Source: Acidimicrobiaceae bacterium (GTDB taxonomy: Bacteria > Actinomycetota > Acidimicrobiia > Acidimicrobiales > Poriferisodalaceae). Taken from it: DNA of 37,484 nucleotides. The DNA lies in the NCBI GenBank assembly GCA_026713105.1, contig JAPOPC010000063.1:1-37484 (forward strand), written 5' to 3'. This document shows, one piece after another, positions 1-8,758 of the stretch. The notes under the pieces are model-generated. The model worked only from the letters and a program-made list of their open reading frames with translations, did no database searches and was not told where the DNA came from. The translations under genes were made by a program, and so were the position numbers. The first letter of the stretch is position 1; each line of letters starts with the position of its first letter.

Positions 1-138
1 ACCGCACGAACACCGAAACCGGGACCAGCGACACCCCCACGACGCTGCCGCCTGCAGCCCCAACACCCCGAAACGACAAATCAGGCCAACCGGAATGCCC
101 AAAACACGACTCGCGGCATTCTCATGAATAATCAGGGC
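1..138. mobile_element. Possible terminus of an inserted element
   Basis: On the minus strand the methylase reading frame matches its family up to the residues SGHVPL and then changes abruptly near base 139. The sequence beyond, towards base 1, no longer resembles the methylase in any frame, although the frame stays open. The border carries an A/T-richer motif (CTCATGAATAATCAGG on the plus strand, about 120-135) unlike its GC-rich surroundings. This is how an insertion sequence end inside a gene would look. I see no transposase, and the other end and any target duplication lie outside the window, so the family cannot be assigned. Confidence 0.3.
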
Positions 139-888
139 TAGGGGCACATGGCCTGACCAGCTTGGATCGGGCGATTCAACCGTTCGTGCCCATATCCACG
201 CAATTGGTGTCAGCTTCTCGCCGTCGGGGCCGACGGCATCCGGGTAGAGGTGCCCAATACGCCGTTCAGCCTCGTCCCGCATCCAACGGCCGTACGCCTC
301 CACGTCCGCCGCCAGCCCCTGCGCCCGCTCCCAGGTGGTCAGGCTCTTGTCAATATCGGGATGTACAGGCGGCAGGCCAGCGAAGCGTGGCGGGATCTCG
401 ATCATCGCCTTATTGATGAGCACCGCAACCGGGTTCAGGTCCCCCGCCAGCGCCGTCAACCCAAGCCGTTGGGCTTCCAGCGGAATGGCACCGCCACCAG
501 CAAACGGGTCCAGGATTGGCGGAGGTCCCTCTGGGAACGCCCGGTCGATCTCGGCTCGGGCCTCCGCCAGCACATCGGCGTCGTTGGAGTTCTCCCACTT
601 GACCAGCCGTTCCAAGATCCGAAACAGCCGCTGCCGCTCCGCCTCCTGCGCCTCCGCGGTAAGCAGCAAGTTGCCGTCGGGATCCCGGTACCCCTCGGCC
701 GACGGATCATCCACCAGCGAAGCCCAGATCACCGCCCGGGCCGCCGCCAGCGGCCGCCGCGCCCACCACAGGTGCAACGTCGACGGATGCCCGTGCCGAA
801 TCGACTTCTCCCGCGCCGCCTCAGCGTTGATCACCGCCAGCGGCAGCGCCACCTCAATCAGCTTCGGCTTGTACGCGGCGCCTGTCAC
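1..888 (-). CDS. DUF1156 adenine-specific DNA methylase, 5' part (interrupted)
   Basis: This is the N-terminal part of a COG1743/DUF1156-type DNA adenine methylase, a modification enzyme found in defence islands. Recognisable blocks are [17 protein letters not shown] (about residues 8-24), [15 protein letters not shown] (34-48), the SAM-binding motif [13 protein letters not shown] (127-139), [13 protein letters not shown] (149-161) and [20 protein letters not shown] (231-250). The start is GTG at 888, because an in-frame TGA lies three codons upstream. Family members are usually several hundred residues longer and carry a later NPPY-type catalytic motif; here the match stops at residue 250 (base 139) at the putative element end. 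What remains is probably a non-functional remnant unless the rest lies beyond the insertion. It is divergent from the gene at 1037. Confidence 0.8.
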   Translation of the reverse strand, partial: MTGAAYKPKLIEVALPLAVINAEAAREKSIRHGHPSTLHLWWARRPLAAARAVIWASLVDDPSAEGYRDPDGNLLLTAEAQEAERQRLFRILERLVKWENSNDADVLAEARAEIDRAFPEGPPPILDPFAGGGAIPLEAQRLGLTALAGDLNPVAVLINKAMIEIPPRFAGLPPVHPDIDKSLTTWERAQGLAADVEAYGRWMRDEAERRIGHLYPDAVGPDGEKLTPIAWIWARTVESPDPSWSGHVPLALIIHENAASRVLGIPVGLICRFGVLGLQAAASWGCRWSRFRCSCG

Positions 889-959
889 GGACCGTCACGG
901 TAGCCAGTGACGCCACCGGTCAGAGTTGCCAGCGGCTGCCGCGATCCGGCACCCATGAC

Positions 960-995
960 GTTTATATAATTTCATTATCTTTCATATTTCCTAGA
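960..995. promoter_or_regulatory. AT-rich divergent promoter region
   Basis: A markedly AT-rich stretch sits between the methylase (leftward) and the two-gene unit starting at 1037 (rightward). It contains TATAAT at 965-970 on the plus strand and GATAAT (reverse complement of 974-979) on the minus strand, either of which could be a -10 element. No convincing -35 box was found for either direction. Its composition against GC-rich surroundings is the main evidence. Confidence 0.35.
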
Positions 996-1036
996 GTGCA
1001 GTCGAATCGAGTAGCCGTGAAGGCAGCAGCGACGCT

Positions 1037-1456
1037 TTGTCACCCCCGTACCGCAACCGATACCCACTGCAGCTGGAGCAAGAGCTGGAGGCGGCGCGCC
1101 AAGTCGGCGTTGTCCTGGTCGAGGTTCCCAGCTCTGCCTTCACGGCCCTAGCAGCCGCAGGAGTCCGCATGATCTTCGTCGTCTTGACCGATGGCAGGCT
1201 CGTAGCGGCGCCTCGTCGGCAGCGCGGCGAGAACATCTCGCACGCCGTGCTCGCCAATGGAGGTCCTGTGCTTGCGGCCGGCGAGTTCAGCGTGGAGTTC
1301 CACGGGTCAGAGGTTGTTGTTTCGGCGCTCAATGACATGAGCGGCCACTACCGGCCGGGAGCAGACGGCCTCGCGATAGCTCAGGAAACGTTCGAGACAG
1401 CCGGAATTCGCGTTAGGTCCGACGTTGTCACCTCTTACCATTGGGAAGCACCATGA
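1037..1456 (+). CDS. Small protein with SGHY motif, coupled to the 1477-aa gene
   Basis: A 139-residue protein of unknown function. The first possible start after the upstream in-frame stop is TTG at 1037, with AAGG about 13 bases before it; ATG at 1168 would give only the C-terminal 95 residues. The conserved-looking part is the C-terminal half: a strand-rich stretch (MIFVVLTDGRLVAAPR), then ISHAVLANGGPVLAAGEF and a SGHYRPG motif (about residues 102-108). I associate H..L..G.PV.AAGE...SGHY.P with small uncharacterised domains, some in toxin-like contexts, but cannot name a family. Its stop overlaps the ATG of the next gene (ATGA), so the two are probably translationally coupled and functionally linked. 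Confidence 0.65.
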   Translation: MSPPYRNRYPLQLEQELEAARQVGVVLVEVPSSAFTALAAAGVRMIFVVLTDGRLVAAPRRQRGENISHAVLANGGPVLAAGEFSVEFHGSEVVVSALNDMSGHYRPGADGLAIAQETFETAGIRVRSDVVTSYHWEAP

Positions 1457-4400
1457 GCGCTATCGATGTCGTCGTCGAGCCCTCGGATGACTCGGCGCGC
1501 CCGGGACTCGGTGCTGCGCTGGCAGGTATCGCGCGGGCCACAACCTTCTACGACTTCGAGAACGCTTGGATAACGGGGCTTCGAATGGTCTCGGCTTCCG
1601 ACGGTGCCGATGCTCGCGACCGCGTCCTGGCGGCTGCCGGCGAGCGGCTGAGCGCACTCGGAGAACTGCAGGACGACGTTGCACGGCGAAGCTGGCTTGA
1701 CCAGATTGCCGAGGAGGTGAGACTTCGCAGCGACGGTGAGCTCAGCAACGAGCTGGAGAGGGTGGCCGCAGCCGAACTGCGAGAGGCATTTGCTCACGTA
1801 GTGGACGACCTGTCGGAGCTTCGAAATTCGGTCGCATCGGGTGAGAGCCTCAACGAATTCGCGGCCCGCCGACCGCGCTCGGCGAGCCGAATCCGTGATC
1901 TCGGACACATCGCGGAAACACTTCGCGGCAGCGGCCTGCTGGCGCTCTGCCCTGCCGATGACTACGGGCTCGCCCGCGATTTGGCAAGAGCCATGAAGCC
2001 TCCCGTTCACCTCGTGCCCACTGTGCCGGAATCGCTGCGGGTGAATCGGGATGATCTGCTCGGCTGGGCGAAGTCCGATCGCGGGGACAAGGAATTCCCC
2101 CGGTTGGTTCGCAGCCTCATCGCCGAGAGCGAGCCATGGGCCGGAGAGGTCCGCATGCCCGCAGGCACCGGTGTGGCGTCGCCTGGCTGGGATGGGACTG
2201 TGCAGTTCGCTCGCGGCAACCGCTTCGTTCCCGTGGGTAAATCGTTGTGGGAGCTCACGACCCAGCAGACCAACGTTGATGCCAAGGCAGCCAGCGACTA
2301 CTCGAAGCGAGTCCAAAACTCGTCTCCCGACGAGCGGACCAGGAGCGCCTACGTCGCGGCGGCGTGCGCCCGTTGGCCCAAGGCACAGGCATTCGCATCC
2401 GAACGCACGAGCGCGGCCGACTTCGACAAGGTCGTGGCGTTGAATGTCGACGATCTAGAAAGCTGGCTCGAGTGCGCCATCGCAACGACCATTTGGATGC
2501 GCGAGCAGATTGGCAAGCCGACGGCTGGAATCACACTTCTGGCCACGTGGTGGAGGAACTGGTTGGCGGCGACCACCACGCCCCTGGACGCGGGTTTCGT
2601 GCTAGCAGGACGCGAGGAGCCGGCCGCGGAGCTGCGCGATCGCTGCGCGCAGAACCCGGGCGTCACCACGATTGGCGGTCAGGTCCACCGAGAGGAGATC
2701 ATCGCGTTTGTGGCTGCTGCCCTCAGTGCCCGTGAAACCGAACGCCGGGGCACTGCTCATGTGCTCTACGTAGACAGCCACGACACCGCCGCGCGGCTAT
2801 TCGCACAGGAAACCTTGTCTACTCAGAGCGGTCAGCGAACAAACGGCCCCGTGCTCACGATGGTGGTGCCATCGGCGGAGTTTGCGAAGCATCTGCCCGC
2901 CGGGAGCCCACATCGAATGATCGTGCCCGTGCCCGGCAGCCCGCAGGCGGCCGTCACACTGGGGGCTGTCGATTCGGAGATAGTCGCGAAACGGCTCGAG
3001 TTGGCGGGATTCGAGCTGCACGAGGCCCACGAAATCGGCAGCATCGCTCGCACCAGCTTGATCGCACTGCGACGGCGCCTGGCCAATGACCCTGCATTGC
3101 ACACCCCAGATTGGGCGACCGGGCACATCGATGCGACCCTGCGAGCCTGCTTGCTTATCGGCGGTTGGGACGAGACCCGCGAGGGCGACCGCGAGGTCGT
3201 GGCGCAGCTCACCGGAATTGCCTACGGCGAGGCCACCGAGATGCTGCGCACGCTCGACAGAGCCGACGCGCCGCTGGTAGCTGTCGATGAGCAGTGGTAC
3301 GGCGTCTCCCCTGCTGACACATGGGTGCTGCTGCGCGATCAACTCACCCCCGACGACATCAACAGGTTCGCTGAATCAGCGCTTAAAGTGCTCACCGATG
3401 CCGATCCGCTGCGGGAGCTGACCGGCGAGGACTTGCTCCGTGCCCGGCTGGACGGCGTGAGATCCAAGTGCTCGCTTCGGTTGAAGCGGGGGATGGCAAC
3501 CACGCTCGCCCTCGCGGGCAGCCTGCCCCCCGAGACCCTCGCGAGCGCAGCGTTAGCGTCAAACCTGGCCAGCAGGGTCACATCGCAACTGCTCCGAACT
3601 GCCATCGTCGACCCGACACCCCGGACGTGGCTGGCACTCGTCGACGTCCTGCCCTTGCTTGGCGAGGCAGCCCCCGATGCCGTTCTGCAGGCACTGCGCA
3701 GTTGCCTCGCTGATCCGCACGCCTTCGCGCAGTCGATATTCGTTGACAGCAGCACAAGCCCGATCGACTTCGGACCTTCGTCGCCCCACATCCGAGTCCT
3801 GGATGCTCTCGAAGTCATCGCGTGGTCGCCCGAACATCTGTCGGCCGTGGCTGACGTGCTCGCTCGACTTGACGAGCTCGATTCCGATGGGCAGGAGGAG
3901 ATGCAGATCAGCGGGCGAGACCTCAATCGTCCGTTGGAGAGCCTTGCTTCAATCTCGTGCTCGCGGATGCCCCACACTTCCGCCGACACTGAGACTCGCC
4001 TCGCGACTATCCGAATGCTCCGGCGCAACCATGGCGATGTCGCCTGGAAATTGATGTTGTCGATGCTGCCTAGCGGCCATGAAATCCAGGTCTCCAGAGC
4101 ACTGCCGCAGTATCGCGACTGGAGGTCAAAGGAGCCCATCGTGACGGCGACCGAGCTCGCCGACGTGACCACGTCCGTCGCAGAGATGCTCATCGAGGAC
4201 GTCAGTGATGATCTCAATCGCTGGGTTGATTTGATCGAGCGCATTGGTGACCTGCCGACCGATCTCTTCGCCAGCGCAATCAGCGTGCTTGACGAGCTTG
4301 CAGCTTCCGGTCCTGATGAGGCGTTCAAGTGCGGGGTGTGGCCCGCGCTCAAGGAACTCACGGACAGTCACCGCCAGTTTCATGATGCGAAATGGGCGCT

Positions 4401-5886
4401 TCCACAGCGAAGTGTGGACAGGCTCGAACAGGTGCGAGACCTACTACGACCGGCCGAGCCGGCTGTCGCCTTCGGCCGCCTGTTCTCGTCGGACCCGCCG
4501 TACATCGATGGCGTCAGCGAAGTGGACGGTTATGAGACGTATCAGGCAGCGTTGCGGCCGAAGCAGATGGAGGCCGTCGAGACAGTCTTGTTCGACGGCA
4601 GCTTAAGTGCGGTGCTCGACTTCGCAGCATCGGTTGATCAACCCCGCCGCGTCGGAGTGGTTCTGGGTAAGTGTGACCCATCGCTCGACGTGATGATGCT
4701 GGGCGTCATGGAGACCGCGACCGAGCCGGTCACTCAGGTTGCGTTGGGCTATTTCGATCATCGCTTTGCGTCATTGGGGTGGAACGGCTTCAGCCGGTTG
4801 CTCGCGACGCACAGCACTTCGGCCCAAGTCGCGGCCGACGTTCTGCGCGCGCCGCCCCCAATCGAGAAATCATGGACGCGGGTAGATGCCTTCGGTGCTG
4901 AGGTTGCCACGGAGTACTGGGCGCGGGTGACGTACTACGACCTCGGACTCCCGGATGAGCTGAGCCAATTGCTCCTGGTGTGTCACCGATTGCGGGAAGC
5001 GGGGCGCATCGGTCTGGCCCTCGAACTTCTAGCGCTCAGCTCTCGCACCCACACCTCCGAAGCCGAGTTCGCCAGCGAAGCTGCTGATTGCCTAGAGCAG
5101 TGGGTCGAACTTGTCGGCCATGATGCCGGACATCCTCAAAGAACTCGTCGCATAATCACCACGCTCTTCAAGTCGCTTGACGAGCACCGTGACAGCCTCG
5201 GCGCCGGACGTGTGGCGATGCTGGAGTGGCGGTACTACTCGTACCTGCGCCGCGGTCGCGAGCCCGGCTCACCGAATCTGTACCGCGAGATGGCGCGCAA
5301 TCCCGGTCTGTTCGTGCAACTCGTCGGCTTGGCATTCAAGCCAGCCAGCGTCGAGCGCGACAGCGAAGCCGGGCCTTCTGAATCACAGAAGCAGATGGCG
5401 CTCAACGCCTATCGCGTATTGGACGACTGGCCCGCCTCACAGTTCGCACCTGGCATCGATGACGATGGCAAGCTCGACGCGGAATCACTCGGCACTTGGG
5501 TCGATCGCGCACGTGAAGATTTGGCGGCAATCGATCGAGCCGATATCGGCGATGAGAAGATCGGAACCGCCATGGCCTCCTCCCCGGCGGAGCCGAACGG
5601 CGATTGGCCCGCCGAGGCCGTCCGCGACCTCCTCGAGCGAATGGACAGCGATGACATCGATCAGGGCCTGCTTATCGCCCTTCGTAACCAGCGCGGCGTC
5701 ACTTCACGCGCCGTGACCGAAGGCGGTGAGCAGGAACGTGTGCTCGCCGAGCGCTACAGGGCAGACAGCCGACGCTTCCAGGAATGGCCTCGCACGGCAG
5801 CCATCTTCACCAGCTTGGCTCAGAGCTACGAGCACGACGCTGGCGTGCACGACCGCGACGCCGAGTCCCGCCGCCGCGGCCTATGA
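1453..5886 (+). CDS. Very large (1477-aa) uncharacterised protein with possible nuclease-like N-terminal domain
   Basis: Start chosen at ATG 1453, which overlaps the previous stop; an in-frame TTG at 1441 is possible. Residues 1-190 are helical. Around 225-290 is a block with GWDG (D247), VPVGKSLWE (E267) and AKAASDY (K278). Spaced D, E and K residues in this setting recall PD-(D/E)XK nuclease-like domains at the N-termini of large defence proteins, but this is inference. Next comes an alpha/beta-looking region (residues ~300-500; ATWWRNWLAATTTPL, AGFVLAGREE) where I find no Walker A motif. From about 530 to the end the protein is helical and repeat-like, ending in a segment (PRTAAIFTSLAQSYEHDA) that I believe is conserved among similar large actinobacterial proteins. 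Overall layout resembles STAND-type sensors that have lost the P-loop. Function unknown; an anti-phage role is suggested by neighbours. Confidence 0.7.
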   Translation: MSAIDVVVEPSDDSARPGLGAALAGIARATTFYDFENAWITGLRMVSASDGADARDRVLAAAGERLSALGELQDDVARRSWLDQIAEEVRLRSDGELSNELERVAAAELREAFAHVVDDLSELRNSVASGESLNEFAARRPRSASRIRDLGHIAETLRGSGLLALCPADDYGLARDLARAMKPPVHLVPTVPESLRVNRDDLLGWAKSDRGDKEFPRLVRSLIAESEPWAGEVRMPAGTGVASPGWDGTVQFARGNRFVPVGKSLWELTTQQTNVDAKAASDYSKRVQNSSPDERTRSAYVAAACARWPKAQAFASERTSAADFDKVVALNVDDLESWLECAIATTIWMREQIGKPTAGITLLATWWRNWLAATTTPLDAGFVLAGREEPAAELRDRCAQNPGVTTIGGQVHREEIIAFVAAALSARETERRGTAHVLYVDSHDTAARLFAQETLSTQSGQRTNGPVLTMVVPSAEFAKHLPAGSPHRMIVPVPGSPQAAVTLGAVDSEIVAKRLELAGFELHEAHEIGSIARTSLIALRRRLANDPALHTPDWATGHIDATLRACLLIGGWDETREGDREVVAQLTGIAYGEATEMLRTLDRADAPLVAVDEQWYGVSPADTWVLLRDQLTPDDINRFAESALKVLTDADPLRELTGEDLLRARLDGVRSKCSLRLKRGMATTLALAGSLPPETLASAALASNLASRVTSQLLRTAIVDPTPRTWLALVDVLPLLGEAAPDAVLQALRSCLADPHAFAQSIFVDSSTSPIDFGPSSPHIRVLDALEVIAWSPEHLSAVADVLARLDELDSDGQEEMQISGRDLNRPLESLASISCSRMPHTSADTETRLATIRMLRRNHGDVAWKLMLSMLPSGHEIQVSRALPQYRDWRSKEPIVTATELADVTTSVAEMLIEDVSDDLNRWVDLIERIGDLPTDLFASAISVLDELAASGPDEAFKCGVWPALKELTDSHRQFHDAKWALPQRSVDRLEQVRDLLRPAEPAVAFGRLFSSDPPYIDGVSEVDGYETYQAALRPKQMEAVETVLFDGSLSAVLDFAASVDQPRRVGVVLGKCDPSLDVMMLGVMETATEPVTQVALGYFDHRFASLGWNGFSRLLATHSTSAQVAADVLRAPPPIEKSWTRVDAFGAEVATEYWARVTYYDLGLPDELSQLLLVCHRLREAGRIGLALELLALSSRTHTSEAEFASEAADCLEQWVELVGHDAGHPQRTRRIITTLFKSLDEHRDSLGAGRVAMLEWRYYSYLRRGREPGSPNLYREMARNPGLFVQLVGLAFKPASVERDSEAGPSESQKQMALNAYRVLDDWPASQFAPGIDDDGKLDAESLGTWVDRAREDLAAIDRADIGDEKIGTAMASSPAEPNGDWPAEAVRDLLERMDSDDIDQGLLIALRNQRGVTSRAVTEGGEQERVLAERYRADSRRFQEWPRTAAIFTSLAQSYEHDAGVHDRDAESRRRGL

Positions 5887-6018
5887 ACCCGAGTCGGCCG
5901 CACGAGATTTCGGTGATCCCACCCCGGAGCGCGAGAACTGCCAGCCGGGATCTCAGCGCGATCGCGGCGGTCTGCGCAACCGCGCTGCATCTGGTGCCGA
6001 TTGGCCGATCGGCGTCGG

Positions 6019-6324
6019 CTAGCAGTCGGCCAGTGCCGCGAGCGCGTCGCAGACTTCGATGCGCCGCCATCCGATGGCGCCGATTCGCTCGGTGAGGAAC
6101 GAACGCCGGATCGGCTGCAGGTTGTCGAACGACGCCGCGCACTCGAACGCCATCCCCTCGTCGGGTCCGAGCCGGAGCTCGGTCGGAATCGAGCGCACCG
6201 TGCGCGTCACCGGGGCGACCACGATCCACGTCAGCACCGGCACAGCATCGCTGCGAGTAACGACTAACACCGGGCGGCGCTTGTCGTTGGCCTCGGCCCA
6301 CCACACCTCGCCCTGGGCGGGCAT
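6019..6324 (-). CDS. MazF/PemK-family toxin (endoribonuclease)
   Basis: A 101-residue MazF/PemK-like protein, expected to cleave mRNA and arrest growth when free of its antitoxin. Family features are the N-terminal GEVWWAEANDKRRPVLVV strand-loop-strand, the central WIVVAPVTRTVRSIPTEL, and the C-terminal ECAASFDNLQPIRRSFL followed by IGAIG. The best start is ATG at 6324, which shares one base with the antitoxin stop (TGATG); GTG codons at 6330 and 6327 are in-frame alternatives. It is the second gene of a two-gene operon, in the usual antitoxin-first order. MazF-type toxins need no other subunit, so the pair looks complete. Confidence 0.85.
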   Translation of the reverse strand: MPAQGEVWWAEANDKRRPVLVVTRSDAVPVLTWIVVAPVTRTVRSIPTELRLGPDEGMAFECAASFDNLQPIRRSFLTERIGAIGWRRIEVCDALAALADC

Positions 6325-6572
6325 CACCACGGCTCTTCAGCGATCATCGCTGCCGTGGCTGCGTCTGCCCACCCCACCTCCTGCTCGCTCTGAGGATGCC
6401 GCCGGTAGCCCTCCACGATGGCATCGCCGATGCGTTTGCGCCGATGGACGTCGATGAGGGCCGTGAGGCCGCGCCGGACCGCGTCTGAGCGAGATTCGAC
6501 CGCTCCCGCTGCCACCAGCTCGTCGATCTGGCCGGCAACCGCATCGTCGATGCGAGTCACGAACTGCGCCAT
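6324..6572 (-). CDS. Ribbon-helix-helix antitoxin (ParD/CopG type)
   Basis: An 82-residue DNA-binding antitoxin. The N-terminus reads as ribbon-helix-helix: a beta strand (MAQFVTRID), helix (DAVAGQIDELVAAGAV), turn and second helix (SRSDAVRRGLTALID). The C-terminal tail (about residues 50-82), ending in EEPW, would wrap the toxin. ATG 6572 is preferred over an upstream start at 6614, because the extra 14 residues are not part of the fold and would be encoded by the candidate operator. It directly precedes and overlaps the toxin gene by one base. The pair is expected to repress its own promoter. Confidence 0.8.
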   Translation of the reverse strand: MAQFVTRIDDAVAGQIDELVAAGAVESRSDAVRRGLTALIDVHRRKRIGDAIVEGYRRHPQSEQEVGWADAATAAMIAEEPW

Positions 6573-6579
6573 GCAATCA

Positions 6580-6593
6580 GCATAGCGATATGC
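6580..6593 (-). promoter_or_regulatory. Palindromic operator candidate for the toxin-antitoxin operon
   Basis: A perfect inverted repeat, GCATA-4 bases-TATGC, begins 8 bases upstream of the antitoxin ATG. Ribbon-helix-helix antitoxins commonly autorepress by binding such short palindromes over their promoter. Position and symmetry support the call; binding is inferred. Confidence 0.5.
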
Positions 6594-6644
6594 ATTACGC
6601 GCCCGTTGGGCCAATCTTCGGCACCGGCCCCGTTTCGTCGCAGC

Positions 6645-7913
6645 TCAGGCCGAGCGGGGCAACCACAGCTCGGGCGCGCCGACCTGAGTCCTTTCGTATT
6701 CGCGAACCGCTATTCGCCAGTCCTCGAACCCTTCGGCAGCTACGTGCAGATTCTCTTCCAGGTGTTCGTTGCTCGGCTCGCAATGCTCGGCGGCGAATCG
6801 CAGCCAGCGCGGGAACGCCGACTCGACAGTGGACATGAAGACTCGGTCGAACACTTCGGGGCGCGACTCGTCGAACTCCGGACCCAGCGGCACGTCAGCA
6901 GGGCTGTAGTCCGCAACGAAGCCCTCCATGAAGGCATCGACCCTGCATGGGTTCCAGTGCAGGACATCGCCGTCGCGGCACAACGAAGCGAACACCTGCA
7001 ACCCTGAGATCAGGGAAGAGAGTTCGTCGTCTCCTTCGCATGCAGAGCGGGCTGCACGCCTGAATTCTTCCAGCGCAACGCTGCGGTCGGGTGCCTCAGC
7101 GGGAAAAAGCGCAGCGTCGGTGCCGCCTTCGGGCAGCAGGTCGAGCCGATGCTGGGCCACAAAGCTCAAGTGCATCCCCTCGAAGTCGAGCCCGTCTTGG
7201 AGCATCTCCAACTCGTCGTTGGAAATGAGGGACGTGTAGATGTCCAGCGCGCGCAGGCACAACGCTCGGGCGTCCGCCAGGCTCACCGGCTCGACCGCTG
7301 TTCTGCCACGCTCGTCCGGCTCCAAGTCCGCAGGCCAGATTGCGAGGTCACGCTCGGAGACGAGATCGAAGCCGCGTGCCGCCCCACACATGAACCAATT
7401 GATGTCGACCAGCAATCCGTGGAGGCTGCCGCCGGGTCGCTGATAGTGGATCGTGATCTCGCATTCCTCGCCCCACTCGTCTCGCCGCAGGAAGGCTTCG
7501 ACCGGAGTCGCACGGCCCATCTCGGCGACCCACGGCGGCACGTCGCCCGACGACTTCATCTGGTCCAGCTGCCGACGAGCCGCCGTTTGTGACCGTTTCG
7601 GTCCGTATGCGGCAAGCGCAGCAGTCAAGGCAGCACCGGCCGCTCCTCCTATCTCTCGGGCATGAGCGAGCAGCAGCGCAGGTTGGAGGCCTTCCGGTGA
7701 TCTTGGAAAGGCAACAAAATCCTGCACCACGGAGGCCCAGGCGTCGGCCTCATCGGCTCCCGAGCAACGACGGGCGAGCTCGGCGGCGCTGGCCTCCAAG
7801 AATTCCAGCCCGTAGCGGGTCTCCGGATCGAGCCGAGGCAGGCCGCCGCGCGGGTTCGGGCGAGTGCCTTTGAGCGTCACGCGCCCACCATGTCGAGACT
7901 TGGGTCGAGCCAT
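6645..7913 (-). CDS. Uncharacterised 422-aa protein
   Basis: I do not recognise a named family. The start is ATG 7913. The N-terminus is basic (MARPKSRHGGR), then a helical, alanine-rich region to about residue 130. A more conserved-looking segment follows (PPWVAEMGRATPVEAFLRRDEWGE, then YQRPGGSLHGLLVDIN), which resembles an uncharacterised actinobacterial domain with a G-T/S-P...D.F/WG motif and a strand-rich core. The rest is acidic and helical, without signal peptide, membrane segment or obvious catalytic motif. It stands alone, 212 bases downstream of the RloB-like gene and about 70 upstream of the toxin-antitoxin operon, on the same strand. A role in the island is possible by position only. 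Confidence 0.6.
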   Translation of the reverse strand: MARPKSRHGGRVTLKGTRPNPRGGLPRLDPETRYGLEFLEASAAELARRCSGADEADAWASVVQDFVAFPRSPEGLQPALLLAHAREIGGAAGAALTAALAAYGPKRSQTAARRQLDQMKSSGDVPPWVAEMGRATPVEAFLRRDEWGEECEITIHYQRPGGSLHGLLVDINWFMCGAARGFDLVSERDLAIWPADLEPDERGRTAVEPVSLADARALCLRALDIYTSLISNDELEMLQDGLDFEGMHLSFVAQHRLDLLPEGGTDAALFPAEAPDRSVALEEFRRAARSACEGDDELSSLISGLQVFASLCRDGDVLHWNPCRVDAFMEGFVADYSPADVPLGPEFDESRPEVFDRVFMSTVESAFPRWLRFAAEHCEPSNEHLEENLHVAAEGFEDWRIAVREYERTQVGAPELWLPRSA

Positions 7914-8125
7914 CGCCCGATCGTAAGCCCGCCTTGAGCGACCGCCGCGGATGCCCCCGCACGCGGCACTCGCCGCTGCAATGACCCGCCGCCGTCCTCC
8001 CCGTCGCGAAGACCGTCGGACCTCAGCCGCCAGCTTGGTCCGTGCGTGCAGCGTGGATGGTCAGCATCAGTTCGGCGTCGTCGAGGACACGGTACTCGGG
8101 CGCTTTCCCCGCGGTCGCCGCAGTG

Positions 8126-8749
8126 TCAAGGTGCGTGTTCGATGGCTTCGAGCAGGCGGAAGACCCCGGAGGACGGGTTGTCGTCAGGGAAGCTGCTTCC
8201 GTCTCGCTCATGCATCCGCGCCAGCTGTCGTGCTCTGCTCACCGCTGTCTCGCGGCGCTGCATGTAGTCGTCGGTGTCGAGTCCTTTGCCGGTCGAGCCG
8301 TCGCTATGCCGCCGGAGGCTCTGGGCTGCTTCGGTGTCGAGCCACCGCGGGTGTTCGGCATAGTGCAGGATCAGCCACAATTCGAAGCAAGGGTTGGAGA
8401 CCGCGACGCCGATGCCGTTGTCCCGCGCCATTTGAACTGCGTCATGAAGGCCCAGATGCGGCGTAGGCGCCTCGACGTCGAAGACACACCAATACTCGGT
8501 TCTGGACTCGCGGGCGCCTGGCTCTGAGCGCCGGGCTTGCTTTGCTTCGGCGACGAGGCGATGCGGGTCAAAGCCCATGCCGCGTACATCGAGCGCTGCC
8601 ACGCTGCGGATTTCCGGGAGTGCTGCGAAGGCGTTGAGATACACCGGTTCAGTGACCGTGCCTTCGCAAAAGATGACGAAACGCGGTCGCTGGTCGGTTC
8701 GAGGCCGGCGGCGGCGCAGCGGCTTCGCGCTTGGGCGTCGTGGAGGCAA
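8126..8749 (-). CDS. RloB-like TOPRIM-fold protein
   Basis: A 207-residue RloB-family protein (Pfam RloB, TOPRIM-like fold), a putative nuclease partner of an AAA ATPase in RloAB/AbiL-like abortive-infection modules. Diagnostic pieces are the acidic FCEGTVTEPVYL (E29, E34), WCVFDVEA (D91, E93) and SNPCFELWLILHY (118-130). The N-terminus is very basic (RRRRPRTDQRPR). No ATG precedes the domain, so the likely start is TTG at 8749, nine bases after the ATPase stop. The tight spacing indicates an operon and one functional unit with the upstream gene. A PARIS AriB (DUF4435) relationship was considered, but SNPCFELWL fits RloB better. Confidence 0.85.
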   Translation of the reverse strand: MPPRRPSAKPLRRRRPRTDQRPRFVIFCEGTVTEPVYLNAFAALPEIRSVAALDVRGMGFDPHRLVAEAKQARRSEPGARESRTEYWCVFDVEAPTPHLGLHDAVQMARDNGIGVAVSNPCFELWLILHYAEHPRWLDTEAAQSLRRHSDGSTGKGLDTDDYMQRRETAVSRARQLARMHERDGSSFPDDNPSSGVFRLLEAIEHAP

Positions 8750-8758
8750 GCTGGCGTC

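Noticed and set aside
250..910. Long plus-strand open frames over the methylase region
   Set aside because: They are arginine/proline-rich shadows; the minus-strand frame carries clear DUF1156 family motifs.
3339..4361. 340-codon minus-strand frame inside the large gene
   Set aside because: Serine/arginine-rich antisense shadow of the 1477-aa gene with no recognisable domain.
8023..8211. 62-codon minus-strand frame overlapping the RloB-like 3' end
   Set aside because: Overlaps a real gene by 86 bases, has no recognisable features, and is short enough to be chance in GC-rich DNA.
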